This document shows, one piece after another, positions 1-5,762 of a stretch of 7,849 bases of DNA (positions are counted from its first letter, which is position 1; the number at the start of each line of letters is the position of its first letter). The DNA comes from Bacteroidota bacterium (GTDB lineage Bacteria; Bacteroidota; Ignavibacteria; Ignavibacteriales; Ignavibacteriaceae): contig JAJYSI010000142.1 of assembly GCA_021793635.1 (NCBI GenBank), forward strand, positions 1 to 7,849, written 5' to 3'. Under the pieces are notes generated by a model. It made no database searches, was not told where the DNA came from, and saw only the letters and a list, made by a program, of their open reading frames with translations. The translations under genes were made by a program, and so were the position numbers.

Positions 1-263
1 CGACGAAGAAAGACGAGAATTTGGTTGGAGCCAAATTTCTAATAGTTAAGCAGATCGATTTAAATCTAAATGAGAAAGATAACTTTGTAGTTGCAGTAGA
101 CAGCGTTGGTGCAGGCGAAGGCGAGGTAGTTCTCGTTGCAACCGGAAGCTCATCGCGGCAAACTGAAATTACAAAAAACAAACCGGTCGATGCCGTAATA
201 ATGGCGATTGTAGATAAGCTCGATATTCCGCTAAAAGAATATCTTGTTGAACACGAAGAGTAA
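1..263 (+). CDS. EutN/CcmL-family BMC vertex protein, 5'-partial
   Basis: This is a bacterial microcompartment (BMC) vertex protein of the EutN/CcmL (BMC-P) family. These proteins form pentamers that cap the corners of polyhedral protein shells enclosing a metabolic pathway. The reading frame is open to the left edge from base 3. The visible start, TKKDENLVGAKFLIVKQI, corresponds to the family segment that normally follows about 10-13 N-terminal residues, so the true start lies outside the window. The internal TTG at 21 should not be taken as the start. The diagnostic VAVDSVGAGEGEVVLVATGS block is present, and DAVIMAIVDKLDI matches the conserved C-terminal strand and helix. A charged tail, PLKEYLVEHEE, extends past the usual end. 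The second vertex gene downstream is clearly related but not identical. The cargo pathway cannot be told from this window. The family call is firm. Confidence 0.9.
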   Translation, partial: TKKDENLVGAKFLIVKQIDLNLNEKDNFVVAVDSVGAGEGEVVLVATGSSSRQTEITKNKPVDAVIMAIVDKLDIPLKEYLVEHEE

Positions 264-290
264 TTAATTCTAACGACGATTATTCACATT

Positions 291-317
291 TAGGTAAATT
301 AAGATTTAATTTACCTA
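291..317. repeat. Perfect 12-bp-stem palindrome after the first vertex gene
   Basis: TAGGTAAATTAA and TTAATTTACCTA are exact reverse complements separated by the three bases GAT. The element begins 27 bases after the vertex gene stop codon. It is AT-rich and has no T tract on the + strand side, so it is not a classical intrinsic terminator. It could still be a transcript-end hairpin, an RNA processing site or an operator. The structure is certain and the role is inference. Confidence 0.6.
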
Positions 318-320
318 TGA

Positions 321-333
321 TGAAATAATTTCA
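321..333. repeat. 13-bp perfect palindrome TGAAATAATTTCA
   Basis: TGAAAT and ATTTCA flank a central A. The palindrome lies 3 bases after the 27-bp palindrome, in the gap between the two vertex genes. Its size suits a dimeric regulator site, but AT-rich palindromes of this length also arise by chance. A third inverted repeat follows, GTAAAAT at 340-346 against ATTTTAC at 366-372. Confidence 0.3.
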
Positions 334-480
334 CGATGCGTAAAATTTTCCGGTAAGATAAATTTATTTTACAATTGGATTAACTGAGAAATTCTTTATC
401 TGATTTATATTTCGATTAAAAGCCGGATTACGATTTCGGATGCATGATACTTAAGTTTTAAAAATAAAAAGGCACAGTAG

Positions 481-750
481 TTGTTTCTTGGCAAAGTAAT
501 TGGCAATGTGTGGGCAACAAAAAAGTATCCCGCACTTAATAGTTTTAAGCTGATGTTTGTTCAGCCTATTAATGCTGAACTGGAGGACACCGGCGAGCCG
601 ATAGTTGCTGTTGATACGGTTGGTTCGGGACCGGGAGAAATAATTTACTACATAACAGCTTCGGAAGCGGTTATACCGCTGCCGGTTGATATGGCTCCGG
701 TAGATGCATCTATAGTTGGAATTGTAGATTCAATTAACGTGGAAAAATAA
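481..750 (+). CDS. EutN/CcmL-family BMC vertex protein
   Basis: This is a complete 89-residue BMC-P vertex pentamer subunit, the usual length for the family. The N-terminus MFLGKVIGNVWATKKYP is typical of EutN/CcmL proteins, and the segment IVAVDTVGSGPGEIIYYIT is the conserved core, followed by VDASIVGIVDSINV. The start is a TTG: a TAG stop lies directly before it, no ATG fits the family N-terminus, and AAAAAGG at 466-472 gives a Shine-Dalgarno-like site 8 bases upstream. It shares the VAVD(S/T)VG(A/S)G core with the upstream paralogue but differs elsewhere, so the two may fill different shell corners. It ends only 16 bases before rpoD, which suggests a shared transcript. The shell's pathway is not visible here. 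Confidence 0.93.
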   Translation: MFLGKVIGNVWATKKYPALNSFKLMFVQPINAELEDTGEPIVAVDTVGSGPGEIIYYITASEAVIPLPVDMAPVDASIVGIVDSINVEK

Positions 751-755
751 ATAGC

Positions 756-763
756 AAGGTGAG
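756..763 (+). promoter_or_regulatory. Ribosome binding site of rpoD
   Basis: AAGGTGAG sits in the 16-base gap before the rpoD ATG, with the AAGG core 7 bases from it. This supports the ATG at 767 as the start. Confidence 0.6.
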
Positions 764-766
764 ACT

Positions 767-1621
767 ATGAAAATTACCAAGCAATTTACAAATCGCGAAA
801 GCCTGTCCTTAGATAAATATTTGCAGGAAATCGGGAAGGTACCCCTGCTTACATTTGAGGACGAAATAAATCTGGCTGTTAAAATAAGGCAAGGCAGTCA
901 TGAAGCGCTGGAGACATTAACAAAAGCAAATTTACGGTTTGTAGTCAGCGTTGCAAAACAATATCAAAACCAGGGACTCTCATTAGGAGATCTTATAAAT
1001 GAAGGAAACCTTGGTTTAATTAAAGCCGCAAAACGATTTGATGAAACGAGAGGATTTAAATTTATCTCCTATGCTGTATGGTGGATTCGGCAATCTATAT
1101 TGCAGGCTCTTGCAGAGCAATCCAGAATAGTAAGGCTTCCGTTAAACCGTGTAGGTGCTCTTAATAAGATTGGAAAAGCTTACAGCAATCTTGAGCAGGA
1201 GTTTGAAAGAGAACCGAGCGCGACGGAACTGGCACAGGAACTCGAAATGGACGAAGACGAGATAACGGATACTCTTAGAATCTCAGGAAGACATGTTTCA
1301 GTGGATGCGCCGTTTGCTCAGGGCGAAGAGAACAGGCTTCTTGATGTAATTGAAAACGAAGAAATCCCCAATCCCGACAATGTTTTAATGAAAGAGTCAT
1401 TGAAGACTGAAATTGAAAGAGCGCTCAGATCTCTTTCCGAAAGAGAAGCTGAGGTTATTAAACTTTACTTCGGATTGAATAAAGATCATTCTTTAACACT
1501 TGAAGAAATTGGCGAGAGATTTAATTTGACTAGAGAAAGAGTTAGACAGATCAAGGAGAAGGCTATACGCCGGCTAAGACATGCTTCGAGGAGTAAAAAT
1601 TTAAAAGCATATCTGGGCTGA
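767..1621 (+). CDS. rpoD: RNA polymerase primary sigma factor, RpoD/SigA type
   Basis: This sigma-70 family protein directs RNA polymerase core to housekeeping promoters. Its 284 residues contain region 1.2 (about 11-45, [11 protein letters not shown]), region 2 (about 46-120) with the core-binding stretch [18 protein letters not shown] and the -10 recognition stretch [15 protein letters not shown], region 3 (about 124-200), and region 4 (about 210-275) ending in the -35-binding helix-turn-helix [19 protein letters not shown]. The large N-terminal region 1.1 of proteobacterial RpoD is absent. This compact form, starting [20 protein letters not shown], matches primary sigma factors of Bacteroidota and Chlorobi. 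The motifs look intact and nothing suggests an alternative sigma. It follows a BMC vertex gene by 16 bases and precedes an NlpC/P60 gene by 5 bases. Confidence 0.95.
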   Translation: MKITKQFTNRESLSLDKYLQEIGKVPLLTFEDEINLAVKIRQGSHEALETLTKANLRFVVSVAKQYQNQGLSLGDLINEGNLGLIKAAKRFDETRGFKFISYAVWWIRQSILQALAEQSRIVRLPLNRVGALNKIGKAYSNLEQEFEREPSATELAQELEMDEDEITDTLRISGRHVSVDAPFAQGEENRLLDVIENEEIPNPDNVLMKESLKTEIERALRSLSEREAEVIKLYFGLNKDHSLTLEEIGERFNLTRERVRQIKEKAIRRLRHASRSKNLKAYLG

Positions 1622-1626
1622 AGCGT

Positions 1627-2367
1627 ATGATGAAACTTAAAATATTAACTGCCTTTCTTCTTATATCTGCAGCCGTAATCTTTTACTACGGCTGTGCATC
1701 TACAACCAACGCCGTACGCTACGGCGAGAAGACGGGGAAAAGCCAAAGCGATAATTCAACAGTAAGATTTGCACTAAAAGATACAACGGAAGCTCCTAAT
1801 GTATCTGATGTTGAATTAAAAGATACTTCCGATACTATTGATGACACTTCCGACCCTGATGAAGTTCCTGCCGATAATAAAAAGTATGACATTTCCGCTC
1901 TTCTAAAAAAATATGAAAGTAATAATGCAAAGAGCGAATTAAGCGCAGATCAATTAAACACGCGCGAAAAAGTTTTAATGGAAATAATTAAATACCTGAA
2001 TACTCCTTATAGATACGGCGGTGATTCTAAAAATGGAATTGACTGCTCTGCATTTACAAAGGAGGTTTACAGTAAAGCTCTTTCAATTGATCTTGAAAGA
2101 AGTGCAAGAGAACAATACCACGAAGGAGAAACAGTTCCGAGCAGGGATAATCTTCAATTCGGCGACCTGGTCTTTTTTAATACAAGAAGATGGGTAAGAC
2201 CCGGACACGTAGGAATTTATATAGGCGATGATCTTTTTGCGCATGCAAGTTCAAGGAACGGTGTTACTGTTTCTTCCCTTGACGAAGCATATTATTCGAA
2301 GCGATATATGGGTGCCAGAAGGTTCGAAGATATTTCAGGCTCAAACAGTATTACAGGCAAAAACTAA
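1627..2367 (+). CDS. Exported NlpC/P60-family cell-wall peptidase, putative lipoprotein
   Basis: NlpC/P60 enzymes are cysteine peptidases that usually cut gamma-D-glutamyl-diaminopimelate bonds in peptidoglycan stem peptides. Of the 246 residues, about 1-22 form a basic and hydrophobic export signal ending at Cys23. The sequence around the cysteine, YYGC, is a poor lipobox because position -3 is Tyr, so lipidation is likely but not assured. Residues about 24-110 form an acidic Ser/Thr/Asp-rich linker. The catalytic domain covers about 112-236: nucleophile Cys140 in GIDCSAF, base His194 in PGHVGIYIG, and third polar residue His206 in FAHAS. LQFGDLVFF is also typical. The start lies 5 bases after the rpoD stop with little Shine-Dalgarno sequence, which suggests translational coupling. 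A second Met follows directly and is an equally possible start. Confidence 0.9.
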   Translation: MMKLKILTAFLLISAAVIFYYGCASTTNAVRYGEKTGKSQSDNSTVRFALKDTTEAPNVSDVELKDTSDTIDDTSDPDEVPADNKKYDISALLKKYESNNAKSELSADQLNTREKVLMEIIKYLNTPYRYGGDSKNGIDCSAFTKEVYSKALSIDLERSAREQYHEGETVPSRDNLQFGDLVFFNTRRWVRPGHVGIYIGDDLFAHASSRNGVTVSSLDEAYYSKRYMGARRFEDISGSNSITGKN

Positions 2368-2530
2368 TTACACCTCGGGAAAATTTTTTAAATTCGGATA
2401 TTTCTGATCAATGATGATCTGACAAAAATAACAAATAGATCTTACCGTAAAATTATCTTTACAGCGCAAAATTCAATTTATATGTAAATACTATTTTGGT
2501 TATTTCATATCAACCACAAAAAAATGAACA

Positions 2531-2559
2531 TTGATGTTAACCCCTATTTATTATATTTT
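2531..2559 (+). promoter_or_regulatory. Candidate promoter for the rhodanese gene
   Basis: TTGATG at 2531-2536 and TATTTT at 2554-2559 are 17 bases apart and lie 36 bases before the downstream start codon. The background is very AT-rich and this phylum often uses divergent promoter motifs, so this is only a weak candidate. Confidence 0.2.
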
Positions 2560-2594
2560 TTCATACCAAATGTCTTATTATTTAGGAACAATAA

Positions 2595-3182
2595 ATGCAT
2601 CTTTCATTTGAAAAATCCCGGTTAAAGCAATACTCAATTCTATTTGGCTTTTTAATATTAGTGTTTTTCCCGGTATTTTCTTTTGCCCAAGTAAGCTCGG
2701 TAAAGCAGCTTAAAGACGAAATAAGAAATCTCAATCTTCTTCAAACAAGTACAAAGCCAAACGATCCATGGAATATTGACCATATAATAACAACCGGTGA
2801 GCTTTCCAATGAACTATCCGGTTCTAAAAACAAGAAGCCGGTAATTTTACAGATCGGATTTGATTTCCTTTATAATCAGGAACATATACCGGGTGCAATC
2901 TATGCCGGACCCGCTTCAAAAGATTTCGGAATGAAAGCGCTCAAAAAAACTGTAAAGAATTTAAATAAAGATACCAACATTGTTATCTACTGCGGATGCT
3001 GCCCATGGAGCCACTGCCCTAATATCCGTCCGGCTTATAAAGAATTAAAGGATATGGGTTATACGAATGTAAAAGTACTTTACCTGCCGGATTCATTTGC
3101 AAAGGACTGGAAGGGAATGGGATATGAAGTAGAGAGAAGCAACAGTGCTTCTCATACGCATGATCCTAAGGTTAAGAAATAA
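2595..3182 (+). CDS. Secreted rhodanese-like domain protein with CGCCPW loop
   Basis: Rhodanese-fold proteins carry a reactive cysteine that accepts sulfane sulfur, or act as sulfur or redox relays. The 195 residues start with a signal peptide (about 1-31: basic start, hydrophobic core, FSFA before Gln32), so the mature protein should be outside the cytoplasm. The rhodanese domain covers about 82-180, with HIPGAIYAGPA as the substrate-side motif and DTNIVIYCGCCPWSHCPN holding the active-site loop. Cys133 occupies the usual nucleophile position, and Cys135, Cys136 and Cys141 crowd the same loop, which is unusual for simple thiosulfate sulfurtransferases. The C-terminus has two His residues in SHTHD. 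The ATG is supported by AGGAA at 2584-2588, 6 bases upstream. It appears monocistronic. The family is clear but the substrate is not known. Confidence 0.88.
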   Translation: MHLSFEKSRLKQYSILFGFLILVFFPVFSFAQVSSVKQLKDEIRNLNLLQTSTKPNDPWNIDHIITTGELSNELSGSKNKKPVILQIGFDFLYNQEHIPGAIYAGPASKDFGMKALKKTVKNLNKDTNIVIYCGCCPWSHCPNIRPAYKELKDMGYTNVKVLYLPDSFAKDWKGMGYEVERSNSASHTHDPKVKK

Positions 3183-3274
3183 AGAATTCGAAAATTCTAA
3201 CACAAATTATAAAATAACGAAGCTTATGTATAAGTTCGGTATGTAGACAACTCAGCAAAAACAAGATATTTTTC

Positions 3275-3303
3275 AATTGGATAAGGTTAACCAATTAGTT
3301 ATC
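3275..3303. promoter_or_regulatory. Candidate operator of the toxin-antitoxin operon
   Basis: AATTGG at 3275-3280 and CCAATT at 3291-3296 form an exact inverted repeat around ten bases, with the palindrome GGTTAACC (3285-3292) overlapping its right arm. GATAA (3280-3284) and TTATC (3299-3303) make a second symmetrical pair. The element ends 8 bases before the toxin start. HigA-type antitoxins usually bind inverted repeats here to repress their own operon; binding at this site is inferred. Confidence 0.35.
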
Positions 3304-3311
3304 TTCGATAT

Positions 3312-3662
3312 GTGAATAGAAGAATTTTATACTATGGTAATTATTACATAGACTTTTATTCTAAGCAAGACGATAAGACGAAGCGAAAAATCGATTTTGT
3401 TCTTGACCTTATAAGAAAGGTTGATTGGGTTCCAATAAAGTTCTTAAAATATCTTGAAGGAACAGATGAATTATATGAAATAAGAGTAGCAACAATTTCA
3501 AAGAGCGTAAGGATATTATGTTTTTTTGATGAAGGAAAATTAGTAATCCTATTAAATTGTTTTGTTAAGAAAACTAATAAAACACCGAAGGAGGAAATTG
3601 AGAGAGGAATGAAATTGAAAAAAGAATATTTTGCTGATAAAATGAGATGGAATAGAAAATGA
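3312..3662 (+). CDS. HigB/RelE-superfamily toxin (phage-derived Gp49-like family)
   Basis: This is a small basic protein of 116 residues resembling the Gp49-like HigB toxins, which are generally ribosome-dependent mRNA endonucleases. The family blocks are visible: FLKYLEGTDELYEIRV (about 44-59) and the core strands RILCFFDEGKLVILLNCFVKK followed by TNKTPKEEIERG (about 67-99). Arg58, Arg67 and the Lys86-Lys87 pair are candidate catalytic or RNA-binding residues. The start is a GTG at 3312. The overlapping ATG at 3310 runs straight into TGA, and no other in-frame start fits, although no good Shine-Dalgarno sequence is seen. The stop overlaps the antitoxin ATG as ATGA, so the two are translationally coupled in the toxin-first order typical of HigBA. 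The gene looks intact. Activity is inferred from the family. Confidence 0.87.
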   Translation: MNRRILYYGNYYIDFYSKQDDKTKRKIDFVLDLIRKVDWVPIKFLKYLEGTDELYEIRVATISKSVRILCFFDEGKLVILLNCFVKKTNKTPKEEIERGMKLKKEYFADKMRWNRK

Positions 3663-3949
3663 AAAAGTTAACATCATTTGAAGAACACTTAGACAAACAA
3701 TATGGAAAGAAAGGTACTTCCAAGAGAGAAGAATTTGAAAGAGAGTCGCTTGCATTTAGACTTGGTGAAATGTTAAAGGAAGAAAGAAGAAAAGCTAAAC
3801 TAACACAAAAGGAATTAGCTGAAAGGTCGGGGACAAAAAAAAGTTATATATCGAGAATCGAAGCTGGGAAAAGTGATATTCAAATATCAACATTCAGCAG
3901 AATAATAGAAGTTGGTTTAAATAAAAGAGTAAATATTTCAATATCGTAA
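3659..3949 (+). CDS. HigA-like XRE-family antitoxin
   Basis: This 96-residue antitoxin pairs with the upstream toxin. Residues about 1-35 are charged and probably form the part that contacts the toxin. Residues about 36-88 form a Cro/C1-type helix-turn-helix: TQKELAERSG is the first helix and KKSYISRIEAG the recognition helix, followed by a helix rich in Ile and Leu. In this family the antitoxin neutralises the toxin by direct binding and, with it, represses the operon promoter. The start overlaps the toxin stop by four bases. The HTH assignment is firm. HigA is the natural name from the gene order and partner, but no characterised close homologue can be identified from the sequence alone. 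Confidence 0.88.
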   Translation: MKKLTSFEEHLDKQYGKKGTSKREEFERESLAFRLGEMLKEERRKAKLTQKELAERSGTKKSYISRIEAGKSDIQISTFSRIIEVGLNKRVNISIS

Positions 3950-3962
3950 GCGCTAAAAACAC

Positions 3963-4144
3963 ACCTAACCCGCCTAACCGGACAGCCTGTTCGCATTCGG
4001 CATTTTCGTAATTGTCGGGTTGGTTAGCTCGTGTCGGCTTCCACCGCGGCGGATTGCTTAAGGTAGTTAGGCAAAAAAGGTTTTTTAATAATTATCGGCG
4101 TTGTAGTTTTAAGCGGCATTGTTGCTCGGGGCTGCCGGTTAGCG
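3963..4144. repeat. attC-like nested inverted repeats behind the toxin-antitoxin pair
   Basis: This block is visibly more GC-rich than its surroundings and begins 13 bases after the antitoxin stop. GCCTAAC (3972-3978) and GTTAGGC (4066-4072) are exact reverse complements matching the integron attC outer boxes RYYYAAC and GTTRRRY. ACCTAAC at 3963-3969 also fits the left-box consensus. A second pairing joins TAACCGGACAGCC (3975-3987) to GGCTGCCGGTTA (4130-4141), twelve pairs with one unpaired A, like the extrahelical base of folded attC sites. CGCTAA (3951-3956) also pairs with TTAGCG (4139-4144). The inner 101-base pairing has no clear L boxes, and the longer form exceeds usual attC lengths. 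It may be an attC site, a degenerate one, or another structured repeat. Confidence 0.35.
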
Positions 4145-4177
4145 GCAAAGCCTCTATTACTGTTAAGAATTATGTAA

Positions 4178-4328
4178 ATGGATGATCTTAAAAGTAGTAG
4201 TGATTTTATAATTACATTTAATAACGAAAGAATGTATTAAGTGAAGAGCTAAGAGAGCAAGCAAAGTAAAATTTAAGAATGTAGTATGCAAAGTTCCAAA
4301 CATTGAACCAGAACTATTCGACAAATAG
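4178..4328 (+). pseudogene. Possible decayed small gene in three frames
   Basis: Three short open segments follow each other in different frames. ATG at 4178 gives MDDLKSSSDFIITFNNERMY and stops at 4240. The frame at 4231 reads NVLSEELREQAK and stops at 4269. The frame from 4245 reads RAKRASKVKF, then KNVVCKVPNIEPELFDK, and stops at 4328. The last piece has the balanced composition of a real C-terminus. Joined, they would make a protein of roughly 60 residues, the size of a small antitoxin, with two frameshifts. I do not recognise the family. The stop at 4326-4328 lies inside the first 21-bp repeat unit. The alternative is plain non-coding DNA, since segments this short can be open by chance. 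Confidence 0.22.
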
Positions 4329-4637
4329 AGAAATTATTGTCTTAAATGGTAAAAATTACGACCCAAATAGTAATTCTAAAGACTTAAATAGTATTTCCAA
4401 TGACATAAATAGTAATTCTGGCGACTCAAATAGTAACTCCATCGACATAAATAGTAATTCCAGCAACATAAATAGTAATTCCAGCAACATAAATAGTAAC
4501 TCCAGCAACATAAATAGTAACTCCAGCAACATAAATAGTAACTCCAGCAACATAAATAGTCTATTTTCTTACTTAAATAGTAAATATTTTAACATAAATA
4601 GTATGTTTATCTACTTAAATAGAAAATAAAATTGAAA
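4323..4637. repeat. Array of fifteen 21-bp direct repeat units with TAAATAGT core
   Basis: AAATAG or a one-base variant recurs exactly every 21 bases at 4323, 4344, 4365, 4386, 4407, 4428, 4449, 4470, 4491, 4512, 4533, 4554, 4575, 4596 and 4617. Five central copies (4449-4553) are identical except for a T/C change in AAYTCCAGC. The outer copies have diverged in the spacer but keep the core, usually AC(A/T)TAAATAGT. As 21 is a multiple of three, one + frame stays open (TTG 4303 to 4629) and reads as an Asn/Ser-rich heptad, N-I-N-S-N-S-S. That frame lacks a ribosome binding site and seems a by-product. The period equals two helical turns, so the cores face the same side of the DNA, as in regulator arrays or replication iterons. 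A Cro/C1-type gene starts 98 bases downstream. Confidence 0.85.
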
Positions 4638-4720
4638 AATATGAGGTTTTTTGAAGGGAAATATCTTATTTCAACGAAATTTATGGTGATTTCTTAAAAT
4701 AAATCTTAAAAATATAATAT

Positions 4721-4727
4721 AAGAGGG
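4721..4727 (+). promoter_or_regulatory. Ribosome binding site of the XRE gene
   Basis: AAGAGGG lies 7 bases before the ATG at 4735, a good purine-rich match that fixes the start of the HTH protein. Confidence 0.6.
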
Positions 4728-4734
4728 ATCTATT

Positions 4735-5088
4735 ATGCTTAAATATTATCTTGCCAGACTTTTTTCTTCAAGGGGAATATCGAACCCATCCCTATTTTTA
4801 ATGCAGCATGGTTTTACAAGCAGAGTGGCTTACACAATCGTCAATAATAAATTTAAGAATTTGTCGCTATATCAGATTGAGCAGTTCTACTTGCTCTTTA
4901 AATGCACGCCGAACGATCTGCTTGAGTGGATACCGGATAAGAACATCAATTTGGAAGAAGATATTCCGCTTAAGAAATTAATGGGAGGCAGCATTGACTA
5001 TAATGTATTAAAGATAGTCCGCGATGTTCCACTTGATAAGATGGAAGAGTTTGCTAAGAAGATGGATGAAGTAAGAAAGAATTTGTAG
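4735..5088 (+). CDS. Small Cro/C1-type helix-turn-helix DNA-binding protein
   Basis: This 117-residue protein resembles the short XRE-like regulators common in Bacteroidota. The N-terminal domain (about 1-66) has the expected layout: MLKYYLARLFSSRGISNPS, the turn and recognition region HGFTSRVAYTIVNN, then LSLYQIEQFYLLFKCTPNDLLEWIPDK. The block CTPNDLLEW is a hallmark of these proteins. Residues about 67-117 form a charged helical tail ending in DVPLDKMEEFAKKMDEVRKN, which could mediate dimerisation. It has its own ribosome binding site and no partner gene on the same strand. It lies just downstream of the 21-bp array, which it might bind; nothing in the sequence proves that. Its targets are unknown. 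Confidence 0.82.
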   Translation: MLKYYLARLFSSRGISNPSLFLMQHGFTSRVAYTIVNNKFKNLSLYQIEQFYLLFKCTPNDLLEWIPDKNINLEEDIPLKKLMGGSIDYNVLKIVRDVPLDKMEEFAKKMDEVRKNL

Positions 5089-5131
5089 AAGTTAAGTTTA
5101 ATATCAGTCTGAGGAAAGTAGAGATCAGAGG

Positions 5132-5177
5132 TCAGAGAACAGAAGTCAGACGGTGACCGCCGACTCCTGTCTTCTGA
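5132..5177. repeat. Imperfect hairpin between converging genes
   Basis: The arms TCAGAGA-ACAG-A-AGTC-AGA-CGG (5132-5153) and CCG-CC-GACT-C-CTGT-CTTCTGA (5157-5177) pair around TGA with a few mismatches. The upstream bases also carry repeated CAGAGRTCAGA-like words, so part of the signal is simple-sequence duplication. It sits between the HTH gene and ppa, which converge here, and may help end transcription from one or both sides, although no T tract follows. A dispersed intergenic repeat is the alternative. Confidence 0.4.
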
Positions 5178-5188
5178 TTCGTATTGGC

Positions 5189-5740
5189 TTAATAGGTGAA
5201 TTCGGTTTTGGCGTAGAGCTCAATACTTTCTTCAATTATTTTGTAAGCCTGTTCCTTGCCCATAAAGCCATCGACTATTACTTTTTTGTTCTCAAGCTTT
5301 TTGTAGTCTTCAAAAAACCTTCTAAGCTCTACTACAGTATGCGGCGGCAATTCTTCTATATTATTTATATAATTTACGGACATGTCATTCTTTGCAACTG
5401 CGATTATCTTATCATCATACTCTTCTTCGTCAAGCATGCGCATTACTCCGATTACTTTTGCTTCGACAATACACATCGGCTCAACATCAATCGAGCAGAT
5501 GACAAGTATATCCAGCGGGTCGCCGTCGTCGCAGTAAGTTTGAGGGATAAAGCCGTAGTTTGCAGGGTAATGAACAGAAGAGAACAATACTCTATCCAAT
5601 CTCAATAATCCGCTCGGCTTATCTAATTCATACTTTGCTTTAGAACCTTTAGGGATTTCAATTATTGCATTCACAATCGAAGGAACATCTTCGCCTATAT
5701 TTACAGAGTGCCATGGGCTAGTAAGCATATTATTCATCAT
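5189..5740 (-). CDS. ppa: Inorganic pyrophosphatase, family I (soluble)
   Basis: This enzyme hydrolyses cytoplasmic pyrophosphate to two phosphates with Mg2+, which pulls nucleic acid and amino-acid activation reactions forward. The 183 residues match the usual length of bacterial family I enzymes. The signature DGDPLD (72-77) carries metal-binding Asp72, Asp74 and Asp77. [12 protein letters not shown] (about 27-38) supplies Glu28 and Lys31, [11 protein letters not shown] (about 56-66) is conserved, [12 protein letters not shown] (about 104-115) gives further metal ligands and Lys111, and FFEDYKKLE contains Tyr146 and Lys147. Three Met codons (1, 2 and 5) lie at the N-terminus. The GGAA before them is almost directly against Met1, so initiation at Met2 or Met5 is possible. 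The gene starts 22 bases after the small membrane-protein ORF and may share its transcript. Confidence 0.96.
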   Translation of the reverse strand: MMNNMLTSPWHSVNIGEDVPSIVNAIIEIPKGSKAKYELDKPSGLLRLDRVLFSSVHYPANYGFIPQTYCDDGDPLDILVICSIDVEPMCIVEAKVIGVMRMLDEEEYDDKIIAVAKNDMSVNYINNIEELPPHTVVELRRFFEDYKKLENKKVIVDGFMGKEQAYKIIEESIELYAKTEFTY

Positions 5741-5762
5741 TTCCGGTTTTATTATACATCAA

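Noticed and set aside
3183..3198. AGAATT-CGAA-AATTCT hairpin after the rhodanese gene
   Set aside because: The stem is only six mostly A/T pairs and no T tract follows, so a terminator call is not supported.
3552..3755. 67-residue - strand ORF over the toxin/antitoxin junction
   Set aside because: It is antisense to two well-supported genes and its composition is that of a complement of Lys/Glu-rich coding sequence.
4356..4553. Leu/Phe-rich ORF on the - strand of the array (MLLELLF repeats)
   Set aside because: It is the antisense reading of the same 21-bp repeats, with no start signal or independent support.
4303..4629. Asn/Ser-rich 108-residue ORF across the repeat array
   Set aside because: It starts with TTG without a ribosome binding site and is open because the repeat length is a multiple of three. 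Core codons do not vary as a protein-level constraint would allow.
4323..4637. CRISPR array or type III toxin-antitoxin RNA repeats
   Set aside because: The units are 21 bp and contiguous without unique spacers, no cas genes are present, and the downstream protein is a DNA-binding HTH protein rather than a ToxN-like nuclease.
4641..4697. 18-codon ORF between the array and the XRE gene (MRFFEGKYLISTKF...)
   Set aside because: It has no ribosome binding site and no leader-peptide pattern, and the length is within chance for this AT-rich DNA.
5153..5608. 151-residue + strand ORF opposite ppa
   Set aside because: It lies antisense to a clear pyrophosphatase gene and shows no family features.
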